A stretch of 16,969 nucleotides of DNA from Acidobacteriota bacterium (GTDB taxonomy: Bacteria; Acidobacteriota; Terriglobia; Terriglobales; Acidobacteriaceae), in NCBI GenBank assembly GCA_021780095.1, contig JAJXZK010000278.1:1-16969 (forward strand), read 5' to 3'. Both the position numbers and the translations under genes were made by a program. Below the pieces are notes generated by a model. The model made no database searches, was not told where the DNA came from, and saw only the letters and a list, made by a program, of their open reading frames with translations. Shown here one piece after another: positions 1 through 7,769 of the stretch. How positions within the stretch are numbered: the first letter of the stretch is position 1; each line of letters opens with the position of its first letter.

Positions 1-141
1 CATGATTCCATGAGGCTCGCAAACATCCATAAACACCCCAAAGAACTCTACTTCAAACAGATTTCCAACAGGAAGAAATGAAAATCACCAGGAAACACGC
101 CGCAATCAGCCAAATTTCAACGAGTTCCTAGGGGTAGAACG

Positions 142-372
142 ATGTATGACCTCTTGCATAGTTTGGCGGGGTTTGCATTCAGCACCCAAATCAGGCTGGT
201 TGTTCCAGACGTCACCGACTCATGGATCAACCTTCCACGGCTTCATTCATTCCGCATCACATGTACCCCCATGAACATTTACGGGGATGTGGTGATTGCT
301 GAAATGACTGAAGCATACGACGAGGTGGTGGAAGTTGCGCGCAACGGCACGGAACGTTGGCTAACCTGGTGA
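142..372 (+). CDS. Small hypothetical ORF, 76 aa, doubtful
   Basis: An open frame of 76 codons starts at an ATG preceded by AGGGG at a suitable distance, and ends five bases before the 3' end of the tRNA-Lys gene on the other strand. I recognise no domain, signal peptide or membrane segment. The product is mixed in composition, with several Trp, His and Thr residues. The ribosome binding site is the only positive evidence. It may be a genuine small accessory gene or a chance frame. The 141 bases before it are AT-richer and show no other feature that I can support. Confidence 0.25.
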   Translation: MYDLLHSLAGFAFSTQIRLVVPDVTDSWINLPRLHSFRITCTPMNIYGDVVIAEMTEAYDEVVEVARNGTERWLTW

Positions 373-376
373 TAAT

Positions 377-452
377 TGGTGGACGCGGAAGGAATCGAAC
401 CTTCAACCTGTCGATTAAGAGTCGAATGCTCTGCCAGTTGAGCTACGCGTCC
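377..452 (-). tRNA. tRNA-Lys (anticodon CTT), CCA encoded
   Basis: On the minus strand the sequence folds into a full cloverleaf. The 7-bp acceptor stem GGACGCG/CGCGTCC is perfect (446-452 with 381-387). The D-arm has TAGCTCAACTGGCAGAGC, the anticodon loop is CTCTTAA with anticodon CTT at 419-417, and the T-arm has GGTTCGATTCC. The discriminator base A is at 380 and the terminal CCA is encoded at 379-377. The outermost anticodon-stem pair (T27-C43) is mismatched. The anticodon reads AAG lysine codons. The gene lies in the same orientation as the two envelope genes upstream, about 108 bp beyond the barrel gene's stop. Confidence 0.97.
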
Positions 453-560
453 TGGAGGGGTGATCGTGCGGCGGCGATCGAGGCCTGCAAGGCCAAATCG
501 CAAGGTGATCAACGCAAGAATATCACAATCGCGCTGCGCTTTATGCAGCCTGCCTGCGGC

Positions 561-2312
561 CTAAAAAGAAAATGCCAGACCACCGGTGACCAGGCGCGGC
601 GCCTGCGCAAAAAATAACGTCTGTCCGTCGACGATATAAATGGGTTGGTAGCCCTGCGCCAGAATATTCTGCATGACAAATTCCAACTCCAATCGATCCG
701 GCGAGGAATTTCCGGAACCCACCGGTTGTCGCAACATCACGCTCAGATATGGAGCGTTCATTCCCGCGTTGAATGGATCGACAGCAGCAATGGTCTGTTG
801 CGGCTGCCAGCGATAGCCGGCATTCCAAGTGGTGCCTGACGTGCCCCTTACCCGCCCGCGGAGGCTCACCAACACTGACTGGGTACGTGTCGGCGCAACA
901 TCCGACAATGCGTTGTCAAAGGTGTTTTGTCCGGCGAAGCCTGTCGTCGGCAATTGAATGGTCGGGCCTTCGGCATATTCGACAGCCGTCCAAAGGTTCC
1001 CTTTCAGCTGTCGCGCCGCAAAAACCCGGAATCCGCCACCGGAATAATTGGGGCCGACGGACCGAAACGCGCCTGTGACCGGATCCAGCAGCACGTCTCC
1101 GGAAGAAAACTCCGCCGCACTCGCGTCGCCGTAGCCATTCAGAACGGGATCGACGAAATGGTCATAAAAGTAGGCGGCTTCCAGTTGCAGTCCCGCCATT
1201 TTCCGCTGAATTGAAAATTCCTGATGCAGCGAACGCGTCAGTCGAATATTGCCGTCCTGCATTGCCATTGCAGGCACGGCACCGGAGGAAGCCAGATCCG
1301 TCAACCCCTGCAAATCTGTTGCGGTTGCCAGGCTGTACGTGAATTCATTTCCTGCTCCCTGCACATGCACCGCCATAAATGGCAACGCCGCCGCCGCGCT
1401 TTGTCCAGCTTGCACGGCTTCCGTTTCAGCGCCAAATTGCGCCACCACAGCATCGCTCAGCGCCAGTTGCTCGCCTCCGCGTACTTGGAAAATCTGCAGT
1501 CGGCCCAGACCGGTTCCAAAGTCCACAGGTAGCGTGCGGAAGGAAGCCACCGCTCGCGTGGTATCGCCGGGTAGCGGATTTCTCTCCATGCCGGCGGCAA
1601 CAAACCCCGCACCGCTGGTGGAGGATTGCACATGCACAACAGCATCGCTCGCATTGCCTTCTCGCATACGGAAGAAGGCCTCCTGGCGAAATCCTCCCTC
1701 GCCAAACTGCGAAGAGCCAGCCGTCAATGCGGCGCGACCGCGAATCGGATGGGCAGCATCGGGGTAGTCCGCCCCGTCATCGGGGTCTGTTTCTTCATCG
1801 TTCGAACGCTGCAAGTTCCGCGAATCCGGAGTGGGTTGCTCATTCGCTTGATCCGCGTTCGCCTGATCCATCCAGCGCAGGATGGGCCGATTCACTCCGG
1901 AGCGCAGCAGCCACTTCCAATCACCAGGCGACTCGTTCACGCCGCGCGGAACGGCTGGAAACCATTGCGATACATCCATCAGAGACATTAAACTCAGATT
2001 GACGATGGCGTGGGTCCCGGTCCCCACCTGAATGTTCTTCCGATGCGCCGGCAGCGCATATGCCTGCAACACGCGAATGCTGTAACGGCCCGGAGCCAGG
2101 TCGGAGAACTGATAGTGCCCATGAATATCGGTAAAGGCGGTCACCAGAGGGAAGGCTTCGACGGAACTAAACAACTCGACCACGACGCCCATTAACGGGG
2201 CGTGATTGGAATCCTGCACAACACCACTAACGCTACCCGGTGCCGCTGCAAGCGCGGGAACGGCTAACGATAACATTGCTGCCAATACGAATTGAGACGC
2301 GGACCGAATCAC
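561..2312 (-). CDS. Carboxypeptidase-regulatory-domain protein with probable outer-membrane beta-barrel
   Basis: This 583-aa exported protein starts with a signal peptide (residues 1 to about 24, hydrophobic core then ALAAA). Residues about 26-108 form a carboxypeptidase regulatory-like (transthyretin-fold) domain with the usual VSGVVQD opening, a GHYQFSDLAPGRYSI stretch and a final LSL strand. The rest is rich in alternating polar/aromatic strands and ends in AFSF, the aromatic C-terminal signature of outer-membrane barrels. Acidobacteria carry many such proteins, usually annotated TonB-dependent-receptor-like, but these are often about twice as long and may include a plug. No plug or TonB box is evident here. 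The start is GTG with a weak ribosome binding site; it is chosen because later starts would remove the signal peptide. It lies 113 bp downstream of the GWxTD gene. The substrate is unknown. Confidence 0.8.
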   Translation of the reverse strand: MIRSASQFVLAAMLSLAVPALAAAPGSVSGVVQDSNHAPLMGVVVELFSSVEAFPLVTAFTDIHGHYQFSDLAPGRYSIRVLQAYALPAHRKNIQVGTGTHAIVNLSLMSLMDVSQWFPAVPRGVNESPGDWKWLLRSGVNRPILRWMDQANADQANEQPTPDSRNLQRSNDEETDPDDGADYPDAAHPIRGRAALTAGSSQFGEGGFRQEAFFRMREGNASDAVVHVQSSTSGAGFVAAGMERNPLPGDTTRAVASFRTLPVDFGTGLGRLQIFQVRGGEQLALSDAVVAQFGAETEAVQAGQSAAAALPFMAVHVQGAGNEFTYSLATATDLQGLTDLASSGAVPAMAMQDGNIRLTRSLHQEFSIQRKMAGLQLEAAYFYDHFVDPVLNGYGDASAAEFSSGDVLLDPVTGAFRSVGPNYSGGGFRVFAARQLKGNLWTAVEYAEGPTIQLPTTGFAGQNTFDNALSDVAPTRTQSVLVSLRGRVRGTSGTTWNAGYRWQPQQTIAAVDPFNAGMNAPYLSVMLRQPVGSGNSSPDRLELEFVMQNILAQGYQPIYIVDGQTLFFAQAPRLVTGGLAFSF

Positions 2313-2402
2313 CGATCGTTCAGCTACTCACTCGAGGTTACCCTCTCTGCCGTGGCTCGGTCGTTGGGGGAACGTACCTTCCACGCACGAGATCAAATAT
2401 GC

Positions 2403-2419
2403 CTGCGTTTTAGACGCAG
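2403..2419. other. Small hairpin between GWxTD and barrel genes
   Basis: CTGCGT pairs with ACGCAG (6 bp) around a 5-base loop, just beyond the stop of the GWxTD gene. It could weakly attenuate minus-strand transcription into the barrel gene. No T-run follows on the minus strand, so a classical intrinsic terminator is not supported. Confidence 0.35.
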
Positions 2420-2425
2420 ACCATT

Positions 2426-4156
2426 CTATTGCGTGACCTCAAAGGGTGCGGATTGCGCCAGTTGCTGTTTCGATACTCCATCATTCACACTTATGGTGAT
2501 TTCGTACTTTCCTGGTTGCAGGCTGGCCAAGGGCATGGATTTCTCCAGTGTCACCTGGTCGGAGTTGGGATTCAGCTTGTTGGCCGCCTCCGTGGTTTCA
2601 AACAAGGTTTTATGAGTGCCGAGGTCAACCACCTGATAATGAACCGTGGCCTCATTTTGCTTGGTCTTTGGATTAATTTTCAAATTGTACACCTGCATCC
2701 AGAAGTCCAGACTCTGGTCCCGGTTGAAGCTCACGGGCTGAGTCGACGTTGCACTCACGCGCGGACGGATAAAGGTGTTTCCAATGACGAATTGGCCGGT
2801 ACCGATGTCCTTGGCCGGTACCTGCTGCATCTTGTCCGCCAGAATCAACGAGGATGCGGCAAGCTTGTCGTCGTCATACTCCGGCACAATGAATGAACGT
2901 GCGTAGGTGCCGATGTGATCCGGGTTGTTCACGTCCTTGATCACGACATCCAGACGATAGCGACCTGGACGCAGCGGGAGGGCTTTCCAATAGACCGACT
3001 TGCTGTTGAGCGTCTTCGCTAGCAACTCTGACGGCTCGTCGACTTCCACCGTCTCTTCAAAGGTCTGTGCAATTCGCCCAGTGATGGTCGAGACACGACC
3101 GAGGACGTTGACAACCCCCTTGGCAACCCCATCCGTCGTCTTGTATGTAATGTCGCGATTGCGAATCTGCAGCGTAATCGGAACCAGCACAGTGTCGTCG
3201 GTGACGCGCACAAAATCCGTCCTGACATCAAACGGGAAGAACGGCCCGGTCAGCACTTTGTGGCTGGTCATGAATTCGTCAAGGTCTTTGAACTTGATGG
3301 TGGGAGCCGCTTCCAACTTGGCGTATTGCTCCAACCGATCAAATTCCTTTGAACCTTCCATCGAAGACATCGGCCCTTTGCCAAGCTGCTCAAGACCCCC
3401 GTTGAAGCGATCTTTTTTGGAGGAACGGCCCATCTCTTCATCCAGCGTGGGACCGCCTCCAGGAACATGCAGCAGCGCGTCTTTCTCGGCGCGATTGATA
3501 GTCATGTGGTAATCGCCGCACATGCATGGGTCGACGAATTCAATATCGATGTTTTCGCCCACTCCATCTAGATGGCGATAGTTCCATACCTCGAAGGGGT
3601 AGGTTTCCGTCTGTCCGCCACCTTCCGCCATGGGACGGTTGTACGGTCCGCCGGCGGGATGCGAGTCAATGCTGTCCGGGGGGCCCCAGGCGATGTACAT
3701 ATGGCCGCGATCGGTCATCCAGCCCGGCTTTCCGGCTGCGAAGTGTTCGTTGGCATAGGCAATGCGCCGATAAACTTCTTCCCGATAGCTGTTATCCGGG
3801 GATTCTGGATCGGGATTGCGACGGCGCCAGAACTGTTCAATAAATGCGTCCCGCTCCTCGTCGTTGGAAAGAGATAGAAACGCACTCCGTTCCTGATCCG
3901 TAATAATCCAGCGAACGTCCTGATCCAGCCACTTCTTGTAGGGACCTTTTAACTCCTGGCGCAGCTCCTTCTGCTGCTCGCGAATTTCCCTATCACTCAA
4001 TTTCCTTTTTAAGGGGTTGGGCTGCTGGGTCGCCGCGGCGGATGTGTTAAGGGATGTATCTTGCGTCTGGGCCGCTTGAGCACGTACTTCGCTTGCCGGA
4101 TATCCCCAGAAAGCAACCAGGAATGCGAAGGCGATAATAAGGCGTATCCGGGACAT
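2426..4156 (-). CDS. GWxTD domain-containing protein
   Basis: This 576-aa protein has an N-terminal hydrophobic signal segment (residues about 5-27, ending VRAQA). A charged region follows, then the family-defining block: EQFWRRRNPDPESPDNSYREEVYRR-type residues at 107-131 and the GWMTD motif at 145-149, followed by GHMYIAWGPPD. The C-terminal half is beta-rich, with a final domain resembling those that contain PGKYEI-type strands. GWxTD proteins are widespread in Acidobacteria and Bacteroidota; their biochemical role is not established, so only a periplasmic or envelope location is inferred. The ATG start has GAGGT seven bases upstream, and a strong promoter match lies just before it. A CMC pair at residues 211-213 follows the GWxTD block. 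Confidence 0.9.
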   Translation of the reverse strand: MSRIRLIIAFAFLVAFWGYPASEVRAQAAQTQDTSLNTSAAATQQPNPLKRKLSDREIREQQKELRQELKGPYKKWLDQDVRWIITDQERSAFLSLSNDEERDAFIEQFWRRRNPDPESPDNSYREEVYRRIAYANEHFAAGKPGWMTDRGHMYIAWGPPDSIDSHPAGGPYNRPMAEGGGQTETYPFEVWNYRHLDGVGENIDIEFVDPCMCGDYHMTINRAEKDALLHVPGGGPTLDEEMGRSSKKDRFNGGLEQLGKGPMSSMEGSKEFDRLEQYAKLEAAPTIKFKDLDEFMTSHKVLTGPFFPFDVRTDFVRVTDDTVLVPITLQIRNRDITYKTTDGVAKGVVNVLGRVSTITGRIAQTFEETVEVDEPSELLAKTLNSKSVYWKALPLRPGRYRLDVVIKDVNNPDHIGTYARSFIVPEYDDDKLAASSLILADKMQQVPAKDIGTGQFVIGNTFIRPRVSATSTQPVSFNRDQSLDFWMQVYNLKINPKTKQNEATVHYQVVDLGTHKTLFETTEAANKLNPNSDQVTLEKSMPLASLQPGKYEITISVNDGVSKQQLAQSAPFEVTQ

Positions 4157-4182
4157 GTCTGGACCTCAATTTCTGTATTCTG

Positions 4183-4212
4183 ATTGTATGGTGTTTGGGA
4201 TGACACTTTCAA
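4183..4212 (-). promoter_or_regulatory. Sigma70-type promoter for the GWxTD gene
   Basis: Read on the minus strand, TTGAAA (4212-4207) and TACAAT (4188-4183) are separated by 18 bases; each differs from consensus at one position. Initiation would fall near 4176, leaving a leader of about 20 nt that contains the GAGGT ribosome binding site of the gene starting at 4156. Confidence 0.7.
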
Positions 4213-4292
4213 GCGGGGGAGCGTTCCCGGTTTACCGGTAGATAGAGCCAATTCCGCAACGACAGTTTGCACGCGACCGCCTCCTTTCTCGA

Positions 4293-4310
4293 CCGCCCTC
4301 CGCGGGGCGG
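4293..4310. other. GC-rich palindrome in divergent intergenic region
   Basis: CCGCCC and GGGCGG (6-bp perfect stem, 6-base loop) lie between the divergent GWxTD and adaptor genes. It could be an operator or a leader hairpin. No family can be assigned from one copy. A weak -10-like TACATA (4345) for the adaptor gene lies just downstream. Confidence 0.35.
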
Positions 4311-4422
4311 AATCGTAGAATGGAACTTTATCAGCGCATCATCGTACATATAGGAAAAGGACGCGTCGGACGATGCCAGAGAATTCCTGCGTGATCCCAC
4401 CAATGATGGAAGAGATTGCCGA

Positions 4423-5802
4423 ATGAAGATCAATAAAAAGATGATTGCCATTGTGGTCGTAATCCTGATCGGCTGTGCTGCGTTGGTTGCTCTTACTGTC
4501 TATCGCAGCGACGCCAAGGCGCAGAAAGTGCTGACTGCCAAGGTGACGCGAGAAAATCTCTCAAGCATCGCAAGCGGAACCGGCGAAATCAGACCCAAAG
4601 TCTTTGTGAATGTGGGTGCCCAGATACTGGGTCGCATTACCCACCTCTACGCCAAAGAAGGCGATCACGTAACCAAGGGCGAAGTGGTCGCTACCATTGA
4701 AAGTGTTCCGCAGTCTTCCAGCGTCGATGCACAGAAAGCCACCATCGATTCCTCAAAAAAAGATATCACCGCGGATGTCGCCGCGGAGCAAGTGGCGAAG
4801 GCGAATGTCGATCACGCCAAGGCAGATCTGGAACAGAAGGAACTCGATTACAAGCGTGCGCAGGAGTTGTATAAAGCCGCGTTGATCGCGAAGCAGGATT
4901 TTGACGCCAAGAAGGCAGCCTACGACATCGCGGTCGCCACGCTGGCGCAAGATGAAGCTTCGTTAACGCAAGCCTACGCCACCACAGCTTCTGCACAAGC
5001 CAAGTTGACCTCGAATATCGCCATGCTGCGCAACGACGCCGACCAGTTGGATCGCACCGTCAGTATCGCGCCGTTTGACGGCATTGTGGCGAACGAGCCT
5101 GTACGCGAAGGTGAAACAGTAGTTCCCGGCATTCAGAACACGGAGGGCAGCACCCTGATGACCCTCGCCAACATGTCCGTGGTCACGGCCGAAGTCAAGG
5201 TGGACGAGACAGACATCACTGGCATCAAAATCGGTCAGCCGGCTGACGTCACTGTCGATGCGATTCCCGGAAAAGTTTTCAAGGGTCATGTCACTGAAGT
5301 CGGCGATCAGGCGTTGCTGCGATCGACCGGCGTCTCCACCAGCCAAAGCACTACCGGTACGGAAGAGGCGAAAGACTTTAAGGTCGTGGTCACGCTGGAT
5401 AATCCCACCTCCGAGTTGCGGCCGGGCCTGTCTGCGACGGCGAAAATCACGACAGCGCATAAAAATGACGTCGTCGCCATTCCACTGCAGGCCCTTGTCA
5501 TGGAAGTTCCCGATACCGGCAAGAAAAAGGGTGCCAAGAAATTGAATGCCAGCCTGTCCAGTGGTCCGAAACCACAGCCGGAGCAGGGAGTTTTCGTTTT
5601 GAGAAAGGAAGGGCGAAAATTGCGCGCCGTCTTCGTCCCTGTCCAGACGGGCATCACTGGAGCTTCTGATATTGAAGTGACCAGCGGCATAAAGCCCGGA
5701 GACGAGATCGTTATTGGACCCTATCGAGTTCTCCGCGTTTTGAAAGACGACGCAACCGTGAAACGCGATACCACACCGGCAGCGACAAATCCGACAACGT
5801 AG
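4423..5802 (+). CDS. Efflux periplasmic adaptor subunit (MacA/HlyD family)
   Basis: This 459-aa membrane-fusion protein has one N-terminal transmembrane anchor (residues about 7-26). It has a split lipoyl domain (VNVGAQILGRITHLYAKEGD before, SIAPFDGIVANEPVREGETV after) and a long Ala/Lys/Asp-rich alpha-helical hairpin in between (about 100-210). A beta-barrel domain (VKVDETDITGIKIGQ) follows, and then a membrane-proximal domain ending in a Thr/Pro-rich tail. Adaptors of this type link an inner-membrane transporter to an outer-membrane channel. The MacA-like assignment is inferred from the ABC ATPase gene downstream. A Lys-rich insertion (KKKGAKK, about residues 366-372) interrupts the membrane-proximal domain. 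The ATG has GGAAGAG nine bases upstream. Neither a permease nor a TolC-like gene is adjacent. The exported substrate is unknown. Confidence 0.9.
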   Translation: MKINKKMIAIVVVILIGCAALVALTVYRSDAKAQKVLTAKVTRENLSSIASGTGEIRPKVFVNVGAQILGRITHLYAKEGDHVTKGEVVATIESVPQSSSVDAQKATIDSSKKDITADVAAEQVAKANVDHAKADLEQKELDYKRAQELYKAALIAKQDFDAKKAAYDIAVATLAQDEASLTQAYATTASAQAKLTSNIAMLRNDADQLDRTVSIAPFDGIVANEPVREGETVVPGIQNTEGSTLMTLANMSVVTAEVKVDETDITGIKIGQPADVTVDAIPGKVFKGHVTEVGDQALLRSTGVSTSQSTTGTEEAKDFKVVVTLDNPTSELRPGLSATAKITTAHKNDVVAIPLQALVMEVPDTGKKKGAKKLNASLSSGPKPQPEQGVFVLRKEGRKLRAVFVPVQTGITGASDIEVTSGIKPGDEIVIGPYRVLRVLKDDATVKRDTTPAATNPTT

Positions 5803-5818
5803 GCTGCGGCGAATGAAA

Positions 5819-5892
5819 CTGATACCCTGAACCTCGACGGCGTATCAGAGACACAGCGTTGAACAGGGTGCCCGACTGCATATACCAGTCGG
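5819..5892. other. Tandem hairpins between adaptor and ATPase genes
   Basis: Starting 16 bases past the adaptor stop, CTGATAC (5819-5825) pairs with GTATCAG (5842-5848), 7 bp perfect. The overlapping ACCCTG (5824-5829) can instead pair with CAGGGT (5864-5869), so the two folds exclude each other. A third stem follows: CCGACTG (5872-5878) with CAGTCGG (5886-5892), 7 bp around a 7-base loop. No T-run follows on either strand. This looks like an intercistronic RNA structure that could tune readthrough into the ATPase gene. The rest of the 205-bp gap shows nothing else. Confidence 0.45.
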
Positions 5893-6007
5893 AAATTCGG
5901 ATTCAAGTGCAGCAATCAAGTCTGCTGTGCGAAGCGAAGCGCCGCAATGTTCGACAAAACGGAACGCTTGATGGCAGCGCTTTTGCTGGAATGACTGGAG
6001 ATGGTGC

Positions 6008-6778
6008 ATGACATTCGAGACTTCGACGGAGTCGACCTCAACAAGTCCGGTGACTCGGCAAGCGGCGGCAAAGCCAGAGCCGGATGAAGTCATTGTCGTC
6101 GACAATCTCTGGAAGACCTACAACATGGGTGCCGAGCAGGTACATGCGCTGCGCGGTGTCGATCTACGCATTCGACATAATGAGTATGTGGCCATCATGG
6201 GACCTTCGGGCTCTGGCAAATCCACGCTGATGAATCTGATCGGGTGTCTGGATACACCCACGCAAGGAAGTTACTGGCTCAACGGGCACGAAGTCAGCGA
6301 GCTGAATGACGACGAACTGGCGCGAATCCGCAATAAAGAAATCGGTTTTGTGTTTCAGACTTTCAATCTGCTGGCTCGCGCCACCGCCCTGCACAACGTG
6401 GAGCTGCCGCTGATCTATAACGGCACCCCTGCGGAAGAGCGCATTGAGCGTGCCAAGGCGGCTCTGACCGCCGTCAATTTGGGCGAGCGCATGTACCACA
6501 AGCCGAATGAGCTATCGGGCGGCCAGCGCCAACGCGTTGCCATCGCCAGAGCATTGATCAACAGTCCCTCGATTATTCTTGCCGACGAACCGACCGGCAA
6601 CCTCGACTCCAAGACCGGTGCCGAAATCATGGCCCTGATGGATGAACTCCACGCCAAAGGGAACACTATTATCGTGGTGACTCACGAGCCGGATATCGCC
6701 AGCTACGCACATCGCATCGTCCACATCCGCGATGGCGAAATTGCCTCAGACGAAATTTCCCCGCGCCTTCACGCTTAA
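6008..6778 (+). CDS. ABC transporter ATP-binding protein (MacB/LolD type)
   Basis: This 256-aa ATPase has all the nucleotide-binding motifs: Walker A GPSGSGKS (65-72), Q-loop Gln117 in FVFQTFNLL, signature LSGGQRQR (169-176), Walker B IILADE (189-194), D-loop GNLD, and switch His226 in VVTHEPD. The GxxYNMGxxxVxALRGVDL opening and the [12 protein letters not shown] stretch are typical of the MacB/LolD/FtsE-like group. This group energises permeases that work on lipoproteins, macrolides or peptides without moving them through a channel themselves. About 27 polar residues precede the domain. The ATG follows GGAG by six bases. It probably partners the upstream adaptor, but no FtsX/MacB permease is encoded nearby, so the membrane subunit must lie elsewhere. 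Its stop overlaps the stop of the convergent small gene. Confidence 0.93.
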   Translation: MTFETSTESTSTSPVTRQAAAKPEPDEVIVVDNLWKTYNMGAEQVHALRGVDLRIRHNEYVAIMGPSGSGKSTLMNLIGCLDTPTQGSYWLNGHEVSELNDDELARIRNKEIGFVFQTFNLLARATALHNVELPLIYNGTPAEERIERAKAALTAVNLGERMYHKPNELSGGQRQRVAIARALINSPSIILADEPTGNLDSKTGAEIMALMDELHAKGNTIIVVTHEPDIASYAHRIVHIRDGEIASDEISPRLHA

Positions 6779-7053
6779 TCGGAAAAAGACCCGCCTGCCT
6801 GTTGATTGTTCTTCCAGACATACAGAAATTCGTTATCGCTGGAAGTCGCGATGTCGATACCCCTTTGCCGGGTGGCTCGGCATAACGCGGCACGAACGTT
6901 CTCTTTCGAGTCCGGGAGAGCAGACAGAGGTACTTTGAGGGCCGAGTTCTCTCCAAGCTGGCTTAGGTCCCGCAACAAGACTTCGACAATCTGCTTGTGC
7001 TTCCCATCACGGCCTTTGGGCACATTGGCCTGCAGTACGGATTCAAATTTCAT
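6775..7053 (-). CDS. Small conserved-looking hypothetical protein, 92 aa
   Basis: I do not recognise this family. The product is soluble and charged, with no signal peptide or membrane segment. It begins [20 protein letters not shown] and is predicted alpha/beta, with an Arg-rich helix ([14 protein letters not shown]) and a closing strand (NEFLYVWK). The frame stays open upstream to 7107, but the ATG at 7053 is preferred because GGAG lies nine bases before it; a start at 7071 is also possible. It converges tail to tail with the ABC ATPase, sharing four bases of stop region, and diverges from the response regulator. The balanced amino-acid composition and good ribosome binding site argue for a real gene. 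The DGKHKQI and RQRGIDI segments suggest possible nucleic-acid contact, but this is speculation. Confidence 0.6.
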   Translation of the reverse strand: MKFESVLQANVPKGRDGKHKQIVEVLLRDLSQLGENSALKVPLSALPDSKENVRAALCRATRQRGIDIATSSDNEFLYVWKNNQQAGGSFSD

Positions 7054-7100
7054 CGAAGAAATCTCCGTCATGATGCGCTGGAGTTCGACCCATAGCACTA

Positions 7101-7120
7101 ACGTCACGCTACGTAACGCT
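7101..7120. repeat. Four ACGNN pentamers in tandem
   Basis: ACG recurs at 7101, 7106, 7111 and 7116 with exact 5-base spacing (ACGTC, ACGCT, ACGTA, ACGCT), in the divergent region between the small gene and the response regulator. It may be chance or part of a binding site. Confidence 0.2.
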
Positions 7121-7154
7121 GAACTAACGATAAATTAACACAATCGTAATAGCG

Positions 7155-7194
7155 AAAGGCGGAAGAATTAAAGCGATAGCTAAATCCGCCCTTT
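7155..7194. promoter_or_regulatory. Imperfect inverted repeat upstream of response regulator
   Basis: AAAGGCGGA (7155-7163) faces TCCGCCCTTT (7185-7194). The arms match except for one bulged base and are separated by 21 bases. It sits in the divergent region between the small gene and the regulator, where an operator or leader stem would be expected. The function is unproven. Confidence 0.3.
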
Positions 7195-7212
7195 GCAATC
7201 GGTTGTGGAAAA

Positions 7213-7227
7213 CAGGGTCGAACCCTG
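7213..7227 (+). other. Hairpin in response-regulator leader
   Basis: CAGGGT and ACCCTG form a perfect 6-bp stem with a CGA loop, just ahead of the ATG at 7230 and 29 bases before the preferred GTG start at 7257. It would block initiation at 7230, which favours the GTG. Confidence 0.4.
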
Positions 7228-7256
7228 CTATGTTTATTTCCCCGGGGGGGACTCAG

Positions 7257-7769
7257 GTGAGTCAATCTGAAAATTTCGCTGCGGTTCCACTCGCCGAATT
7301 GGTCGCGCAAGGCATTAGCGCGCAAAATAATCCAAGAAATCCAGTGGTTTTAGTGGTCGATGATGAAGTCGTAATTGCCGACACGCTCACAACAATTCTT
7401 GCGCAGCATGGAATCGCTGTCATGACGGCATACGACGGGTTCGGCGCTCTCGAAATCGCGCGCGTCATTCCACCCGATTTGCTGCTCGCCGACGTCGTTA
7501 TGCCGGGGATGAGCGGCATCGACCTAGCCATCGAAATCCAAAAAGACGTTCCGGATTGCTCCATCTTATTATTCTCGGGACAGGCTGCGACCACCGGCTT
7601 ATTGGCGAAAGCCGGCAAAGCGTGGTGCGATTTTGAAGTCCTGTTAAAACCGATTCATCCGCAGAAGCTGGTGCAATTGATTTTCGAACGGCTGCATAGG
7701 GACGCTGGCAAGCAGCCGTGTGGACGCGTCGAGGAGGACAGCAAGCCAAGATGGACCGCCTTGTCCTGA
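7257..7769 (+). CDS. Response regulator, receiver domain only
   Basis: This 170-aa protein consists of a CheY-like receiver (about residues 29-147) with short tails and no DNA-binding or enzymatic output domain. The conserved residues are present: acidic pair Asp35-Asp36 in VVDDE, phosphoacceptor Asp79 in LLADVVMPGMSG, Ser107 in LLFSGQ, and Lys131 in LLKPIHP. The GTG start is chosen because a run of seven Gs (7244-7250) lies six bases upstream and acts as an unusual Shine-Dalgarno; ATG 7230 and TTG 7203 are in-frame alternatives. No histidine kinase is adjacent, so it is an orphan regulator that probably acts through protein-protein contact. It precedes the respiratory gene cluster by about 790 bp, but a functional link is not shown. 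Confidence 0.88.
   Translation: MSQSENFAAVPLAELVAQGISAQNNPRNPVVLVVDDEVVIADTLTTILAQHGIAVMTAYDGFGALEIARVIPPDLLLADVVMPGMSGIDLAIEIQKDVPDCSILLFSGQAATTGLLAKAGKAWCDFEVLLKPIHPQKLVQLIFERLHRDAGKQPCGRVEEDSKPRWTALS

Noticed and set aside
1379..2002. 207-codon plus-strand frame inside the barrel gene
   Set aside because: It is a shadow of the minus-strand gene; Arg/Pro/Ser-rich product with no domain.
3000..3512. 170-codon plus-strand frame inside the GWxTD gene
   Set aside because: It is antisense to clear GWxTD coding sequence and is Ser-rich low-information sequence.
7213..7227. Resemblance of GGGTTCGACCC (minus strand) to a tRNA T-arm or integration site
   Set aside because: The loop is too short for a T-arm and no other tRNA part or repeat is present.
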